From NCBI GenBank assembly GCA_010015655.1, contig ML976750.1, forward strand, positions 64,221 to 128,220: a stretch of DNA of 64,000 bases, given 5' to 3'. Of this stretch, positions 23,497 through 34,525 are shown in pieces. Position 1 is the stretch's first letter, and each line of letters starts with the position of its first letter. Made by a program: the position numbers and the translations under genes. The notes below the pieces were generated by a model. It saw only the letters and a program-made list of their open reading frames with translations, ran no database searches and was not told where the DNA came from. This stretch comes from Bimuria novae-zelandiae CBS 107.79. Its lineage: Eukaryota; Ascomycota; Dothideomycetes; Pleosporales; Didymosphaeriaceae.

Positions 23497-23933
23497 ACGT
23501 GTTCGGCAAGCGAGTGGATTAGGCAAGTAAGCGGATCACTCTATTTTACTAGTAAAACCGTGATTTTTACACCCCTGTTAAGGTTCTTAATACTTAATAA
23601 TAAATTCTAAATTTTTAATGTAGTTATATTATATGTGTAAGAATAACTATACTAAATTTCTATAGTTCTAATATATATAGTTATTAAAATATGGCGTATG
23701 GGGACCAAAATACCCCTATAATGAAGTAATTCTTAAATAACGTCCAGTTTCTTTAGGCTAGAGCTTAATAATTTTAAATATATAAATTATTTATATTGGT
23801 GCAGCTAGCTACATAACTTTATAATTTTACTATTATGTATTAAGAGACTTAACAGGGGTGTAAAAATCACGGTTTTACTAGTAAAATAGAGTGATCCGCT
23901 TACTTGCCTGATCCACTCGCTTGCCGAACACGT
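23497..23933. mobile_element. 437-bp MITE with 97-bp terminal inverted repeats
   Basis: The ends 23497-23593 and 23837-23933 are inverted copies with three mismatches. TA flanks both sides (23495-23496 and 23934-23935). The 243-bp centre is AT-rich and non-coding. Each end holds the palindrome TTTTACTAGTAAAA and, near the tip, two related 17-bp units starting GGCAAG. Size, TA target and lack of coding sequence define a Tc1/mariner-type MITE. Confidence 0.88.
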
Positions 23934-23936
23934 TAT

Positions 23937-26240
23937 CCCCCGCACCGTCAAAATCGCACACCCACGGACCACCTAGTGAGCGCCAATCAGAGCGTTGCTT
24001 AGCTCAACTCTAGAGAGCTATCGTGATAATAGTAGAATAATAATTTAAGCTTTAAATCCTGCACAAAACGCGTTTTTCTTTTTATAATTAATAATGCACG
24101 GTGCTATATAAGATTCTAATTTAGTGCGCTACACTAAATATACGAAACCCTGCGGCCTAAGGCCTCAATTACCAACTACTCCACCAGCTGCCTGGCAGCC
24201 TCTCTCTATATACAACGACGACGTCGGCAGCGCCCACCTGCCTACTGGCATAGATGCCACTGATCCTTTTGCCTTGTTTAGTCTCTTTTTTGACGCCGCA
24301 CAGCTCGAAAAGCTAGCCCTACATACGAACCAACACGCAGAGCAAGTACGAGCTGAGGATGCCGCCCAGGGCAGGCCACACGCCCGGGCGTGGAAACCGA
24401 CGTCGAAAACTAAGCTCTACACCTACTTGGCCATCCTTATGTATATGGGCGTACACCGGGAGCCTACAATCGAGGAGTACTGGGGGAAGCTACACAAAAA
24501 CGCGCCTACTCACTCCATCAACAACTACATGGCCTGTACGCGCTGGCAGCAGCTCAATCGCTACATGTACTGTACAGAAGCTCCGCAGTCGTTCAAATCG
24601 CCATTTAGGCGCGTATGGGATCTCTCTAAGCACCTACGCTCGACATCCTCTACTGTTTGGCACGCTAGTAAGTACCTCTGCGTTAACAAAGCTATTACTA
24701 GGTTTACTAGGCGCGCTAGCAAAACTATTATTATTAAGTTAAAACTAACGCTTAAGGGCTTTAAAATCTAGTGCCTAGCGTCTAACGGCGTTGTACTTAA
24801 CTAGCTTTTCCACGTAAAAGGCGCCACCTAAGACCTTATTAATCTTAACGTTAATATCCTCAAGACAGCTAAATTTACGCCTACTAAAGCCGTGCCTCTT
24901 ACTCTCGTCCTTGCCTGAGGCCCCAATAGCCAGCGCTTGTTCCCCCCGGGGCGCCACATCCTCTAGATAGACAATCTCTTCACGATAATCTCGCTACTCG
25001 AATACCTAAGGGAGCAAGGCGTTAGCAGCGCTGGGACAGTGCGCACCACCAGAACAGCCACCGAGGAGAGGTAGGAGACTAGGGTTACACACGAGGGTTT
25101 AGCTAGTAGTGCTAGGTCTCTATCCTCGCGCAGGGCAGGGCCGCCAAAAGAGCAATTTAATAGTAATTTAATAAAGCTCAAGACGCAATTTACGCCTACA
25201 GCGCGATAGGGAGAGGCGTTCTTCAAGGTCTCTAGTAACAACACTGTACTAGAGATAGCCTAGCGGGATGCCTAGGTGGTCCTTTTTGCTAGTACTACCG
25301 CTGACGGTAAGTTTAAGGATGTCCCCACCAAGCCAAAACCTACTAATAATAGTCGCCACCTAGGATTACAAGTTATTTAAAGCCTACGCCACCGCCCCGC
25401 CAACGCCGCTATAAACAAGAAGCTATATAAAGAGGCCTTTAGTAGTAAGAAAATTAAGTAGTTAGGCATCCCTAAGCTCGTTAACAGCTATAATCACTAC
25501 AAAAGTAAGGTAGATTAATTTAACTAGCTCCGTAAGCCCTACTTAACGTAGCAAGTACGCTAACGTACCTAGATACTACTCTTCTACTTTTTTATTAATT
25601 TGGCTCTTAATAACGCGTATAGGCTCTTATCCTACTTGTTAGCGTACGAGGCAAAACGTAGTGGGTATAAACGCTTTATATATAAGCTAATTAAGTAGCT
25701 TTTTAAGCGCGGGGCTAGGCTTTCTAATAGATTATTAAAGCGCTGGAGACTTAACGACGTTAAGGCCAATAACAAGAGCCTACACGGCGCGCTAGTTAAG
25801 CTATACGCCTAGGCAAAGCCCTGTATTACCTACTTAGAAAATAGGCGTAAAAGTAACGGCGCGCGGCCTGCTAGGGTGCCTCTCTTAGCAACTATAGGTA
25901 ATAGCCGTCGACGAGTTTTGACGCCTCGAATAACCTACGGCTGTAGGCTCTATAGACTGCCTTTGTGTAGGCCTAAGCTACGCCCTAAGTGCTAGAACGA
26001 GCACCTACACCGCGTAGGGACTATTAAATTAGTTAACACTAGTATAAGCTTAACAATTAAGTAATATACTATAATTAACTTAATTACTATTAATTATAGC
26101 TATAAATGAGGCGCCCTACGAGAATCCCTATCAAATTTTACTCAGAGCTATTAGTTTTGGTGTTCAACGCTATCGCCGACATCCATCCGATTGGTCAACA
26201 CAAGGTGGTCCGTGGGTGTGCGATTTTGACGGTGCGGGGG
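23937..26240 (+). mobile_element. piggyBac-like DNA transposon, partly RIP-degraded
   Basis: 2,304 bp bounded by perfect 38-bp inverted repeats beginning CCCCCGCACCGTC (23937-23974 and 26203-26240). The interior encodes a piggyBac-type transposase on the plus strand. No TTAA duplication is present: the left flank is TTAT, interrupted by the MITE insertion 3 bp away, and the right flank is ATGG. Assignment therefore rests on the protein. Confidence 0.82.
24124..26110 (+). pseudogene. piggyBac-type transposase (DDE_Tnp_1_7), N-terminal part readable
   Basis: An open frame from 24124 to 24771 (GTG first codon; no upstream ATG, stop at 24109) gives 215 residues typical of fungal piggyBac transposases: DPFALFSLFFDAAQLEKLAL, then WKPTSKTKLYTYLAILMYMG, then EPTIEEYWGK and LCVNKAITRFTRRASKT (usual SVDEAIxxFTGRxS; the expected Asp is Asn here). 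Beyond 24771 the same frame continues through many RIP-type stops (IDNLFTIISLLEYLREQGV, then decayed text to about 26106). The enzyme is inactive. The contrast between the clean 5' third and the mutated remainder is unusual. Confidence 0.85.
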
Positions 26241-28192
26241 ATGGTCAAATGACGCGCAGGAAGCGATTACCTAACAAGCGCCCATGTCACATGGTGAGCG
26301 GGAATTTACGAAACCACCGATAAGTGGCTTGGCAACCGATCTGCACCTTATGCTGGCAGCCATGGACAACGTACATGGGATTCATATGTGCATGTGCCTC
26401 CACGCTGACTACTTCAACGGAGTTTCCAGTATACTAGACCTTTGCGCGACTTCCTATGTGAAGCATCGGCAGCACCCTTCTTCCGCCGCAACTCCGTCAC
26501 GCATCAGACACCAGTGAGAGACCTGCACCGGCATCGATACGAAACAACATCACTTCCTAGCGTCTCCGACCGTTCAAATGACCTCTGAATAGAGCGCAGA
26601 ATTCGCAGAACAGATCTACGCAAGTTGGAATGGATTCAAACGCGTCACTGGACATTAGCTCGGCCGCCACTGGTATGCAGTATGTGGACACGGCCACATT
26701 CGACCTGGGTAGTGCATTGAAGTACAATATAATACCTTGCTATTATCGTCTTGGCATGAATATATGCCATACGCCGGTTTCTTGGACCTTGTGGCGGTTC
26801 CATTCAAATTGCGGCTCTTGTGATTAATCCAGGTCATGATGCGTTTATTCGCTCAAACAGATAGAGAACCCACAAAACCCCGGAAACCGGTCATTTAGCG
26901 CCCGCTCGTGGCGTCCAGTCTAGTGCCAGGATGATCTTCTACCATGCTCGGTCGGATCTTAAATTACCCGCATGAGGCTGATTAGCCTGAAATGACCCTT
27001 GACCCAATTGGTCTACAGTACCTTATTGCTGCTTCACGATCTTCTCGGTGTCAGAATAATTTCAGACGAATATTGACTTTCCCGTACGATCAAGCAAGGC
27101 TTCTTATGAGCCGAAACCACTGGCCTGGAGCAGTAGCGGAAGTGGAAACATAAGTAATCCTTGCCACGGCGTCGATATGGTTCTTATAAGTCCACTGCCT
27201 CAATTCTTGTAAGTTACCTCCAAGTACTATCCCTGTCTATCTTACTCACTTAGGATAGCTGCAATATCCCGTCCCCGAGGCGCGGATGAGAGCCGCTTAT
27301 TTTTTGTCTTATGGCCTAACCTCAAGTGCACATCACTATATTCAGGAAGAACGTCCCGCATGCTCCGATCTAGAAACCTTCTCACGACGCCAAGAGTAGA
27401 TACTCTCCCTGCGAGTTACAGTACGGTCGTTACTTTCAATATGGGACCGGTGGCGACCGCTCGGCGGCAGCATCTGACCAGGCTCACATGCGCTAACAGC
27501 GCAGACTTGGCCATTTGGATGAAGTAAATAGAGTCCGTGGGCTCAAAGTCGGGACAGCATGGTGACGCCTGTAGAAGCCCGAGGTGGTAATCCCATGCCA
27601 GGTGCTTTTCAACCACAACAAACCCTTCAGCCACGGCTCGTACCGTCATTCACCGCTGTCCAGGGTGTGGATTAGAGTTGATTGATCAAGCTCTCATCGA
27701 CCTACCCATCCTGCTTGACGATCAATTTCTGGAACTCTCTTTCATATCGGTGCCCTGGCGCAGCAGCATCAATATATTTGAGCTGGGTCTTGAAACATCT
27801 TCTGGACAAGGGCTCATATTGATCCAAGTGTTTGGAGCTATCAAGTTCTATTGGCAGCATTTCTACGCACGCCAGCACCCGTGTCGTTAATGCACAAGCT
27901 ACTGATTCGAAGCTTGATTGACGCCTCATTGCACAACATGCACGTGCTTCAATCGTAGAAAGATCGCTCAAAGCAACGCGCAGGTTTTCCCTCTGTCTAT
28001 TTGCAAATTATGTGGATGTCTTGTCGCTCAAGAATACACCTGTCAGGTGCTACCCACAAATTGAGAAATGATCATTTTATTCGCTTAAGCACTTTACCCA
28101 TAGTAAGTAAACACAACATCCGCTTGCATCGGTGGTCACCAGGTATTGCCTGTTTTCTAGAAACAGGGATATGCCGTTAGGTGTCGCAAGTA
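26241..28192. other. Intergenic between transposon island and GH7 gene
   Basis: GC returns to normal here. Short frames on both strands (26284-26517, 27416-27649 minus, 27702-27971 minus) have no domain or splice support. I see no gene. Confidence 0.5.
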
Positions 28193-28398
28193 CCCCAGAA
28201 TCCCCCCACCAGGGTAGATCTCATCTTCATTTCATTTGCATGCCACTGCTTTCACCTCTCGCAGGACCGAAGACCCGTACATCACCCGAGATTGGCGGCA
28301 ATCACTCGATAGCGTCGGAGGGAAAAATCCTCCAGCAGCGGACCCTTTTTGATGTTTGTGTGCCAGGCTTCAGTGGCAATGGGATGAGGTGTATATAA
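28193..28398 (+). promoter_or_regulatory. Promoter elements of the GH7 gene: paired CreA-type sites and TATA box
   Basis: CCCCAG (28193-28198) and CCCCAC (28204-28209) both match, in reverse complement, the SYGGRG site of the carbon catabolite repressor CreA/Cre1. They are 5 bp apart, and closely paired sites are the kind usually needed for CreA action. TATATAA lies at 28392-28398, 67 bp before the ATG. Repression by glucose is expected from this arrangement but not shown. Confidence 0.6.
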
Positions 28399-28464
28399 GA
28401 TAGCAGCCCCAAGGGTTTACGATTTCTTCACCATCCGACAGTCGCCCCTCATACACCAGTCAAG

Positions 28465-30030
28465 ATGCAGTACAAGACTCTCGCCCTCGCGTCCCTTCTT
28501 GGGTACGCCACCGCCCAACAGGTGGGCAAGGAGCAGGTACGAGTTCCTCTCTGCTCGGATATCACATTCGAGATGGATACTGGCGGTCTATTGACGCATA
28601 ACGATGGCACGAAGTTTGCTAACTTGACAACCAGACTGAGACGCACCCCAAGATGAGCTGGGAAACGTGCACTGGCACCGGTGGTACCAGCTGCACGACG
28701 AAGTCGGGTCAAGTCACCCTCGATTCCAACTGGCGATGGTCCCACGTCACCAGCGGCTACACCAACTGCTACGACGGCAACACCTGGAATGCGACGGCTT
28801 GCGCATCTGGTGCCGACTGCGCAAAGAACTGCGCTATCGATGGCGCTGACTACTCTGGTACTTACGGTATCAGCACCAGCGGCAACGCCCTGACGCTGAA
28901 GTTCGTCACCAAGGGCTCATACTCCACCAACATCGGTTCCCGTACCTACCTCATGGAGTCCGACAACAAGTACCAGATGTTCAACCTCATCGGCAAGGAG
29001 TTCACCTTCGACGTCGATGTCTCCAAGCTTCCTTGTGGTCTGAACGGTGCTCTATACACCGTCGAAATGGCTGCCGATGGTGGCATGGGCAAGGGCAACA
29101 ACAAGGCCGGCGCCAAGTATGGAACTGGTAAGTCAAACCATTCCCCTAGCTTATTTGGTTACTGACATTTGGAAGGTTACTGCGACTCCCAGTGCCCCCA
29201 CGACATCAAGTGGATCAACGGTGCTGCCAACTCCGAGGGATGGGAGCCCAGCCCTAACGACAAGAACGCGGGAACCGGAAAGATTGGCGCTTGCTGCGCT
29301 GAGATGGATCTCTGGGAGGCCAACTCTGTATCCACTGCCTACACGCCCCACCCGTGCAAGCAGCTCGGTTTCGTCGCCTGCACAGGCAATGACTGCGGTG
29401 ACGGCGACAACCGCTACGGAGGTGTCTGCGATAAGGACGGATGTGATTTCAACGTGAGTCTTTCAAAACTCCTCACCTTATCGTCGGCATTCCTAACTTA
29501 GACCGCAGTCCTACCGCATGGGTGTCCAGGATTTCTACGGCCCCGGCATGACCCTCGATACCAACAAGAAGATGACCGTTGTCACGCAATTCATCGGCTC
29601 CGGCACGAGCCTCACCGAGATCAAGCGCTTCTACGTGCAAAACGGCAAGGTCTTCAAGAACAGCGACTCAGCCATCGACGGCGTGACCGGAAACTCCATC
29701 ACCGACGCATTTTGCGACGCGCAAAAGACGGCTTTTGGCGACAAGACCTCGTTCCAGGACCGCGGCGGCCTCAAGCAGATGGGCGCCTCCCTTGCCAAGG
29801 GCCACGTCCTCGTCATGTCCCTGTGGGACGACCACGCGGTCAACATGCTGTGGCTCGACTCCACATACCCCACCGATAAGGACCCGTCGACCCCCGGTGT
29901 CGGCCGTGGAACTTGCTCAACCGACAGCGGCAAGCCCGAGGATGTCGAGGCCAACTCGCCCGATGCTACTGTCATCTACTCCAACATCAAGTTCGGTCCC
30001 ATCGGCTCCACCTTCAAGCAGCCCGCATAA
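28465..30030 (+). CDS. Secreted GH7 cellobiohydrolase, single domain
   Basis: Four exons: 28465-28536, 28635-29127, 29176-29453 and 29509-30030. All introns have GT-AG ends and keep the frame; the product is 454 residues. Residues 1-17 ([17 protein letters not shown]) are a signal peptide, and the mature protein starts with QQVGKEQ. The GH7 catalytic motif EMDLWE gives nucleophile Glu231, assisting Asp233 and acid/base Glu236. Numerous cysteines, including CC at 228-229, fit the disulfide-rich fold. The length and loops such as [19 protein letters not shown] fit reducing-end cellobiohydrolases rather than the shorter endoglucanases, but the split is an inference. It ends IGSTFKQPA, without linker or CBM1 cellulose-binding module. 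Role: release of cellobiose from plant cellulose outside the cell. Confidence 0.95.
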
Positions 30031-30344
30031 ATGCTCGCGGCTAGAGCGGGTGCTGAGAACGCAGGAAAAGGCGCTCGAGCTTGGGCTCTGAAGCTTTGCA
30101 AAATCATTTTGATCACTTCTTTCGCTTGTGTATAGTTTATGCGATGGGGACAAGGCTGCATGCAGGTTAGAATGCCAGCACTGTACATAGAACCAATCAA
30201 TGCGCTCATTGTATATTTACAAATCTACAACAATCCCGATGACATGCGTAACTCGTGTACAGACCGCCAAATTCCTAACGCCTTCCATGCATTGGTATCA
30301 TAAGCTAATTTGTGCAACAATCGAAACCACAAGGGATCCTTCGC

Positions 30345-31460
30345 TCAAGCGTGGTCCTTTCGAACCTGCAATATGACCGGTGCTCTCGGCTGAAAGTCCT
30401 TGGGCGTGAACGTCCTCAATTCGGTCTCTTCGACCGGAGTCGTTGGTCTTAAGGCATCTTTCTCCTGAACCGCCCTCGTCTTGTCCAAGACCAGCCCGGT
30501 ATAACTCCTCGGCAGAAATTTCCCAGGATGCCAGATGGCCATCACCACCAAGACGAGCACGACGGGCACCGTGTCGAAAGACCAAAAGCACCATTCGTGT
30601 TGTTGCAGATACTGTAATCCTGTTGACTTATCTTGCGGTATTTCCAGCGTCCTGTAGATGGCGCGCAACGTGATGAGGCCCGCAGCAATATTGATGAAGT
30701 AAGACAAGCGACGGAACATGTGAAAGTCGCCGAGGTCTTCGTGGCGCCAGTGTAGGGAGATGACGAAGTAGCGCATCGCGATTATCGCGAAAGCCATGTA
30801 GCAGGAAAGTTGCAGGATGAGGCCGAGGATGAGGATCACGCGACCGGCGAGTACGCGCTGTTCAACGGATTCAATACTGCGGTCTGGTGAAGTGTCATGG
30901 TCATAGTGTCGTGATATGGTGCTTGCGCCAGCAAGTTGAACGACAAAGCTGAAAAGATCAAAGGTTACGAAGGTGGGAGTTATCCATCGTGGGAAGCACC
31001 AGAGTGTTTTGAAGTTAAGAGCATGCGTGGGACAGGAAAACCAGACCACGCGACTAAACGCCATGTAGCAAGCTGCTACTAGAAAGCTTGGAGCCAAGAG
31101 GATCATGAGGAAGGCGACGATGAACGGGCCATTGGGTTCGGTGTCGGTTGCTGAAATCAGGCGGCAGATGTAACCAATTACTTCCATGAGCACGCCAATG
31201 AGGGCGGACCAGAAGAACCAGGAGCGATAGCGAACATGCTGGTAAACAAGCAGAGAAGACAGAAGAACGATGACGACACAGCCAACTGCAGCGGCTGGTA
31301 CGTTGGGGCCGTAGATGAATGGATTGAAGCCTTGTAGACGATTTAGAGTATGAACCTATATTAAGGCATAGACGAGGCTAGACTTACCATATCGACCAGA
31401 ATGTTCCCTTTTCGGTAATTGGACATGCCGCGTCTGTAGCAGTTCTAGAAATGCACTCAT
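30345..31460 (-). CDS. RTA1-like multi-pass membrane protein
   Basis: Two exons, 31388-31460 and 30345-31330, joined by a 57-nt intron (GTAAGT donor, CTACAAG acceptor). The ATG at 31460 was chosen because it alone gives the right phase to join SGRY to GFNPFIYGPNVPAAAV. The product is 352 residues with about seven hydrophobic segments. Family marks include LMEVIGYICRLIS, APSFLVAACYMAFSRVV and FVTFDLFSFVVQLAGAS, the QxxG/D-rich middle typical of the RTA1/RTM1 family of fungal membrane proteins linked to lipid export and drug or sterol stress. A hydrophilic cytosolic tail follows. Substrate unknown. It is convergent with the GH7 gene, 315 bp apart. Confidence 0.88.
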
Positions 31461-32707
31461 ACTGGCGATGTCGTTCTCGCAGGTCGTCGCTCACAGCCGT
31501 TTGGACGAGTGTCGCGCATCAAAAGGAGGTCCCCATCGTTCAGCAACGCAAGGAGGAGGAGGAAGAGACCAAACATTGTCCAAGAGGAGCGGCAGGCCAG
31601 TTTTACTTACGTGCCTCCAAAGCTAAGAAGACAAGATGCTTGGCGCTTGCCGTGGATCCCGCAGCTCGCACTCCCAAGGATCAAGTCGCGCACCCAAAGT
31701 GCACAGCCTGCACAACCCTCTGTCCAACCAACTGCCCTCCCTGGTCACTCGAACCACAGAATCCACGCCCACACGTGGACAGGTCCGGCTCTTGCGCACA
31801 GGCCGTCGTACAATTCACACCATGTTGCACCTCAAATCACACCCATTCCTTTCTCACGCACGTTTGCATTCATGACGTCCCGGAATAGCCCGCAGCGGAG
31901 CCTAAACCTGCCTGGGCAAAAGAACGCTCAGCCAGCGGATCCAAATATCATTGGCGATCCTTGGGGGCGGGCCTCGAGCAGTCAGATTGCGGGCTTGGTG
32001 AGCGTGCTGGGCGGGTGTTGGCAGTGGCTTGGCGTGGTGTGTCAGAGGCCCTTTGTGTAATGCTGAGTGTTCAACCGGCATTGACCGCTGCGGATATCAA
32101 AAGGGAAATTTGTGATATCGACGTGCGGCTGTCTCGAAGTGTTGCTGAAACGCGGAGGTAGAGGAGATTGTACAGCACCTATGATGACGGTGCCGTAATC
32201 CCGAATGGCATGGCAGCCATGCGCAAAGTAAGTTTTGTTTAGTCCGGCATAACTGATATAGAAATATCGTCGTCTGTATTGAGTTGTGATGTTTGGCTTC
32301 ATGGTGAGGCGTGTGGAGACAGGCGTGGATGCCATGAGACAGGTGCGACAAGTGTTCCGGGGGAATCCTAGGGCTGCTCTTGGTCAATGTGTATTTCGAA
32401 CTCGTTGGTGAATGTCTGATCTGTTAGTGTCGGGAGAAGAGCTGGGTGTAACGAGAAGTGCCTGAGGTTCGGATTATATCGGGATACAATTGCGAATGCA
32501 GCAAGCGCGTCCCTAGTACGCGTCAGGAAGGTACGCGTCGACCACAACTAGTTCGAGAAACGTTTTGTACGCCGTGTTTGTTTTCGTACATCATACTTTA
32601 GGCGTGAGTGCATTGCCTAGATACCCAGGTACAGCGCAATACACGTGGTATCATTATTATACTCAAGCGCTGGTGCGATCTACAACGCCAACACGATCCT
32701 CCATTCG
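31461..32707. other. Intergenic
   Basis: Upstream of the RTA1-like gene and downstream of cct1. The long plus-strand frame 31509-32060 opens with GTG and has its first ATG only at about 31872, so I do not accept it. No other gene seen. Confidence 0.5.
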
Positions 32708-34525
32708 CTAATGGCCGTGTCCATCATCCTCTCCTCCGCCTCTCTCCTCAGGGTCTAACTTGATCATGGTATCTATACGCATGATGGCAACGCACGCCTC
32801 GACGGCACTCTTCAGCTGCTTGACCTTGCTCATGCTAGGCTCCAATACACCCGCCTTGAGTGAGTCGTGCACTTTGCCGTTCACCAAGTCCAAGCCGTAG
32901 TTCTTGTAGTTCTTCGATTTCGCAAGCTGCTTTGCGTTCTCAGGTGTTGTGGGGTCGGACGGTGTGCGCTGGGAGAGCGCGTGCCGAGAACGAAGGTTGG
33001 CTACAAGCTCCGTGGAGTCTTTCGCGGCGTTTATGGCGAGTGTCTTCGGAATGGCGAGGAGCGCGGTGGCGAATGCGGCAATCGCAAGTTGTTCACGGGA
33101 ACCCTGAGACGATTAGTACTGTGCGTGCAGATAAGTATTTCTTCACGAACTTACCACTGACGTTGCCCATTCTTCTAGGTAGATATGCAAAGCAGTTTCT
33201 ACCGCACCTCCACCAGGTACCACACGGCCGCTCTCAAGCGTTCGCTTTACCGCCGATAGCGCATCGTGAACGGATCGCTCCATCTCATCAAGGGCGTAGT
33301 CGTTTGCGCCTCGCAGAATAATGGATGCTGACGAGAACGCCTTCGTGCCCTTTACTAGGATACACTCGTCATCGGAGATGCGCTCCTGCACCACCTCTTC
33401 TGCTGAGCCGAGATATGACGCTTCGAACTTCTCGTCACCGTTGAGATCCGACAAAGTGCTCACAAGGGTTGCACCGGTGGCCTTTGCTATCCGGCGCAGA
33501 TCCTCCTTCTTACATCTCCGTACAGCCATAGCGCCCTTCTCCACAAAGTGCTTCAGGCACATGTCGTCGATACCCTTGGTTGTGAGGACCACGTTCGCGC
33601 CTGCCTTGAGAATCATTTCTATCCGCTCGATGACGATGCCTGACTCTCGTTCCCGAATCTTCTCAAGCTGCTCCGGGTCGTCGATGGTTATGTGGACGCC
33701 CAACTTCATCCTCTCCTTCTGCAGGTTGATGTCTAAGCAGGCAATCTTCGCGTCCGTGATGCGGGTCTTCATAGCTTGTGATGCGACTGTGCAGTTGAGA
33801 GCGTAACCCTTGATCAAAACCGACTCGGTGACTCCCTTGCCATGTGCTTTGAGGATGTTCACAGCCTTGACCGGGTATTTGATTTCGTTCTTGTTGTTGG
33901 TCGACTTGACGGACTGCATCGCATCCACAACCATGTTGGAGAAGAAGTCGGAGTCGGAGCCGATGATCTTGCTCGACATGGACGTCTTTGCGATGCTGAC
34001 CAAAGGTTCACGTCCCAGTTGCGATACGCTTGTGCTGATGTTCTCATTCATGTATTTCACAGCTTCTCTGAGCGCTAGCCTGTATCCGGTGATGATGGTG
34101 GTGGGATGTATCTTGTTCTTCATAAGCTCGTTTGCGCGTTTAAGAAGCTCCGCCGCTATTATGACCACCGAAGTGGTACCGTCGCCGACCTCCTTGTCCT
34201 GCTGTTGCGCCAGGTCGACCAGAATCTTGCCTGCGGGGTGCTCGATGTCGAGCAAGCTCAGAATCGTGGCGCCGTCGTTGGTCACCGTCACGTCTCCGAT
34301 GTCGTCGACCATCATCTTGTCGAGACCTGAGGGTCCGAAGGAGGACTTGACCACATTGGCGATTGCCTGCGTCGCGAGTGCATTTTGGTCGCGGATGTCC
34401 TGACCGCTGATCTTCGTTCCGCCCAGGACTGTATACAGCTCTTGTTAGCTACAAAACTTGGAGGCAGGCCGGGGCAACTCACACAAAGTTCCAGCATTGC
34501 GCTGTTGTTCAAAGATTCCGGCCAT
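32708..34525 (-). CDS. cct1: T-complex protein 1 subunit alpha (CCT1), cytosolic chaperonin
   Basis: Three exons: 34483-34525, 33155-34428 and 32708-33103; 570 residues, near the usual length. The first junction joins MAGIFEQQRNAGTL to FLGGTKISGQDIRDQNA. Group II chaperonin marks are present: SSFGPSGLDKMMVDDIGDVT, TNDGATIL, the ATP-site loop GDGTTSVVIIAAELL and the C-terminal GGGAVE. The opening and the DIGDVTVTNDGATIL block point to the alpha subunit among the eight CCT paralogs. It forms part of the double-ring CCT/TRiC complex that folds actin, tubulin and other proteins. The tail ends in an acidic/Gly-rich segment (ERGGGEDDGHGH). It is divergently paired with the prolyl-tRNA synthetase gene. 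Confidence 0.95.

Noticed and set aside
23272..23526. 84-codon minus-strand frame over a transposon end
   Set aside because: Crosses the pogo-like inverted repeat and the MITE end; not a gene.
31509..32060. 183-codon plus-strand frame
   Set aside because: Opens with GTG, first ATG very late, basic low-complexity composition, no domain; lies in the promoter region of the RTA1-like gene.
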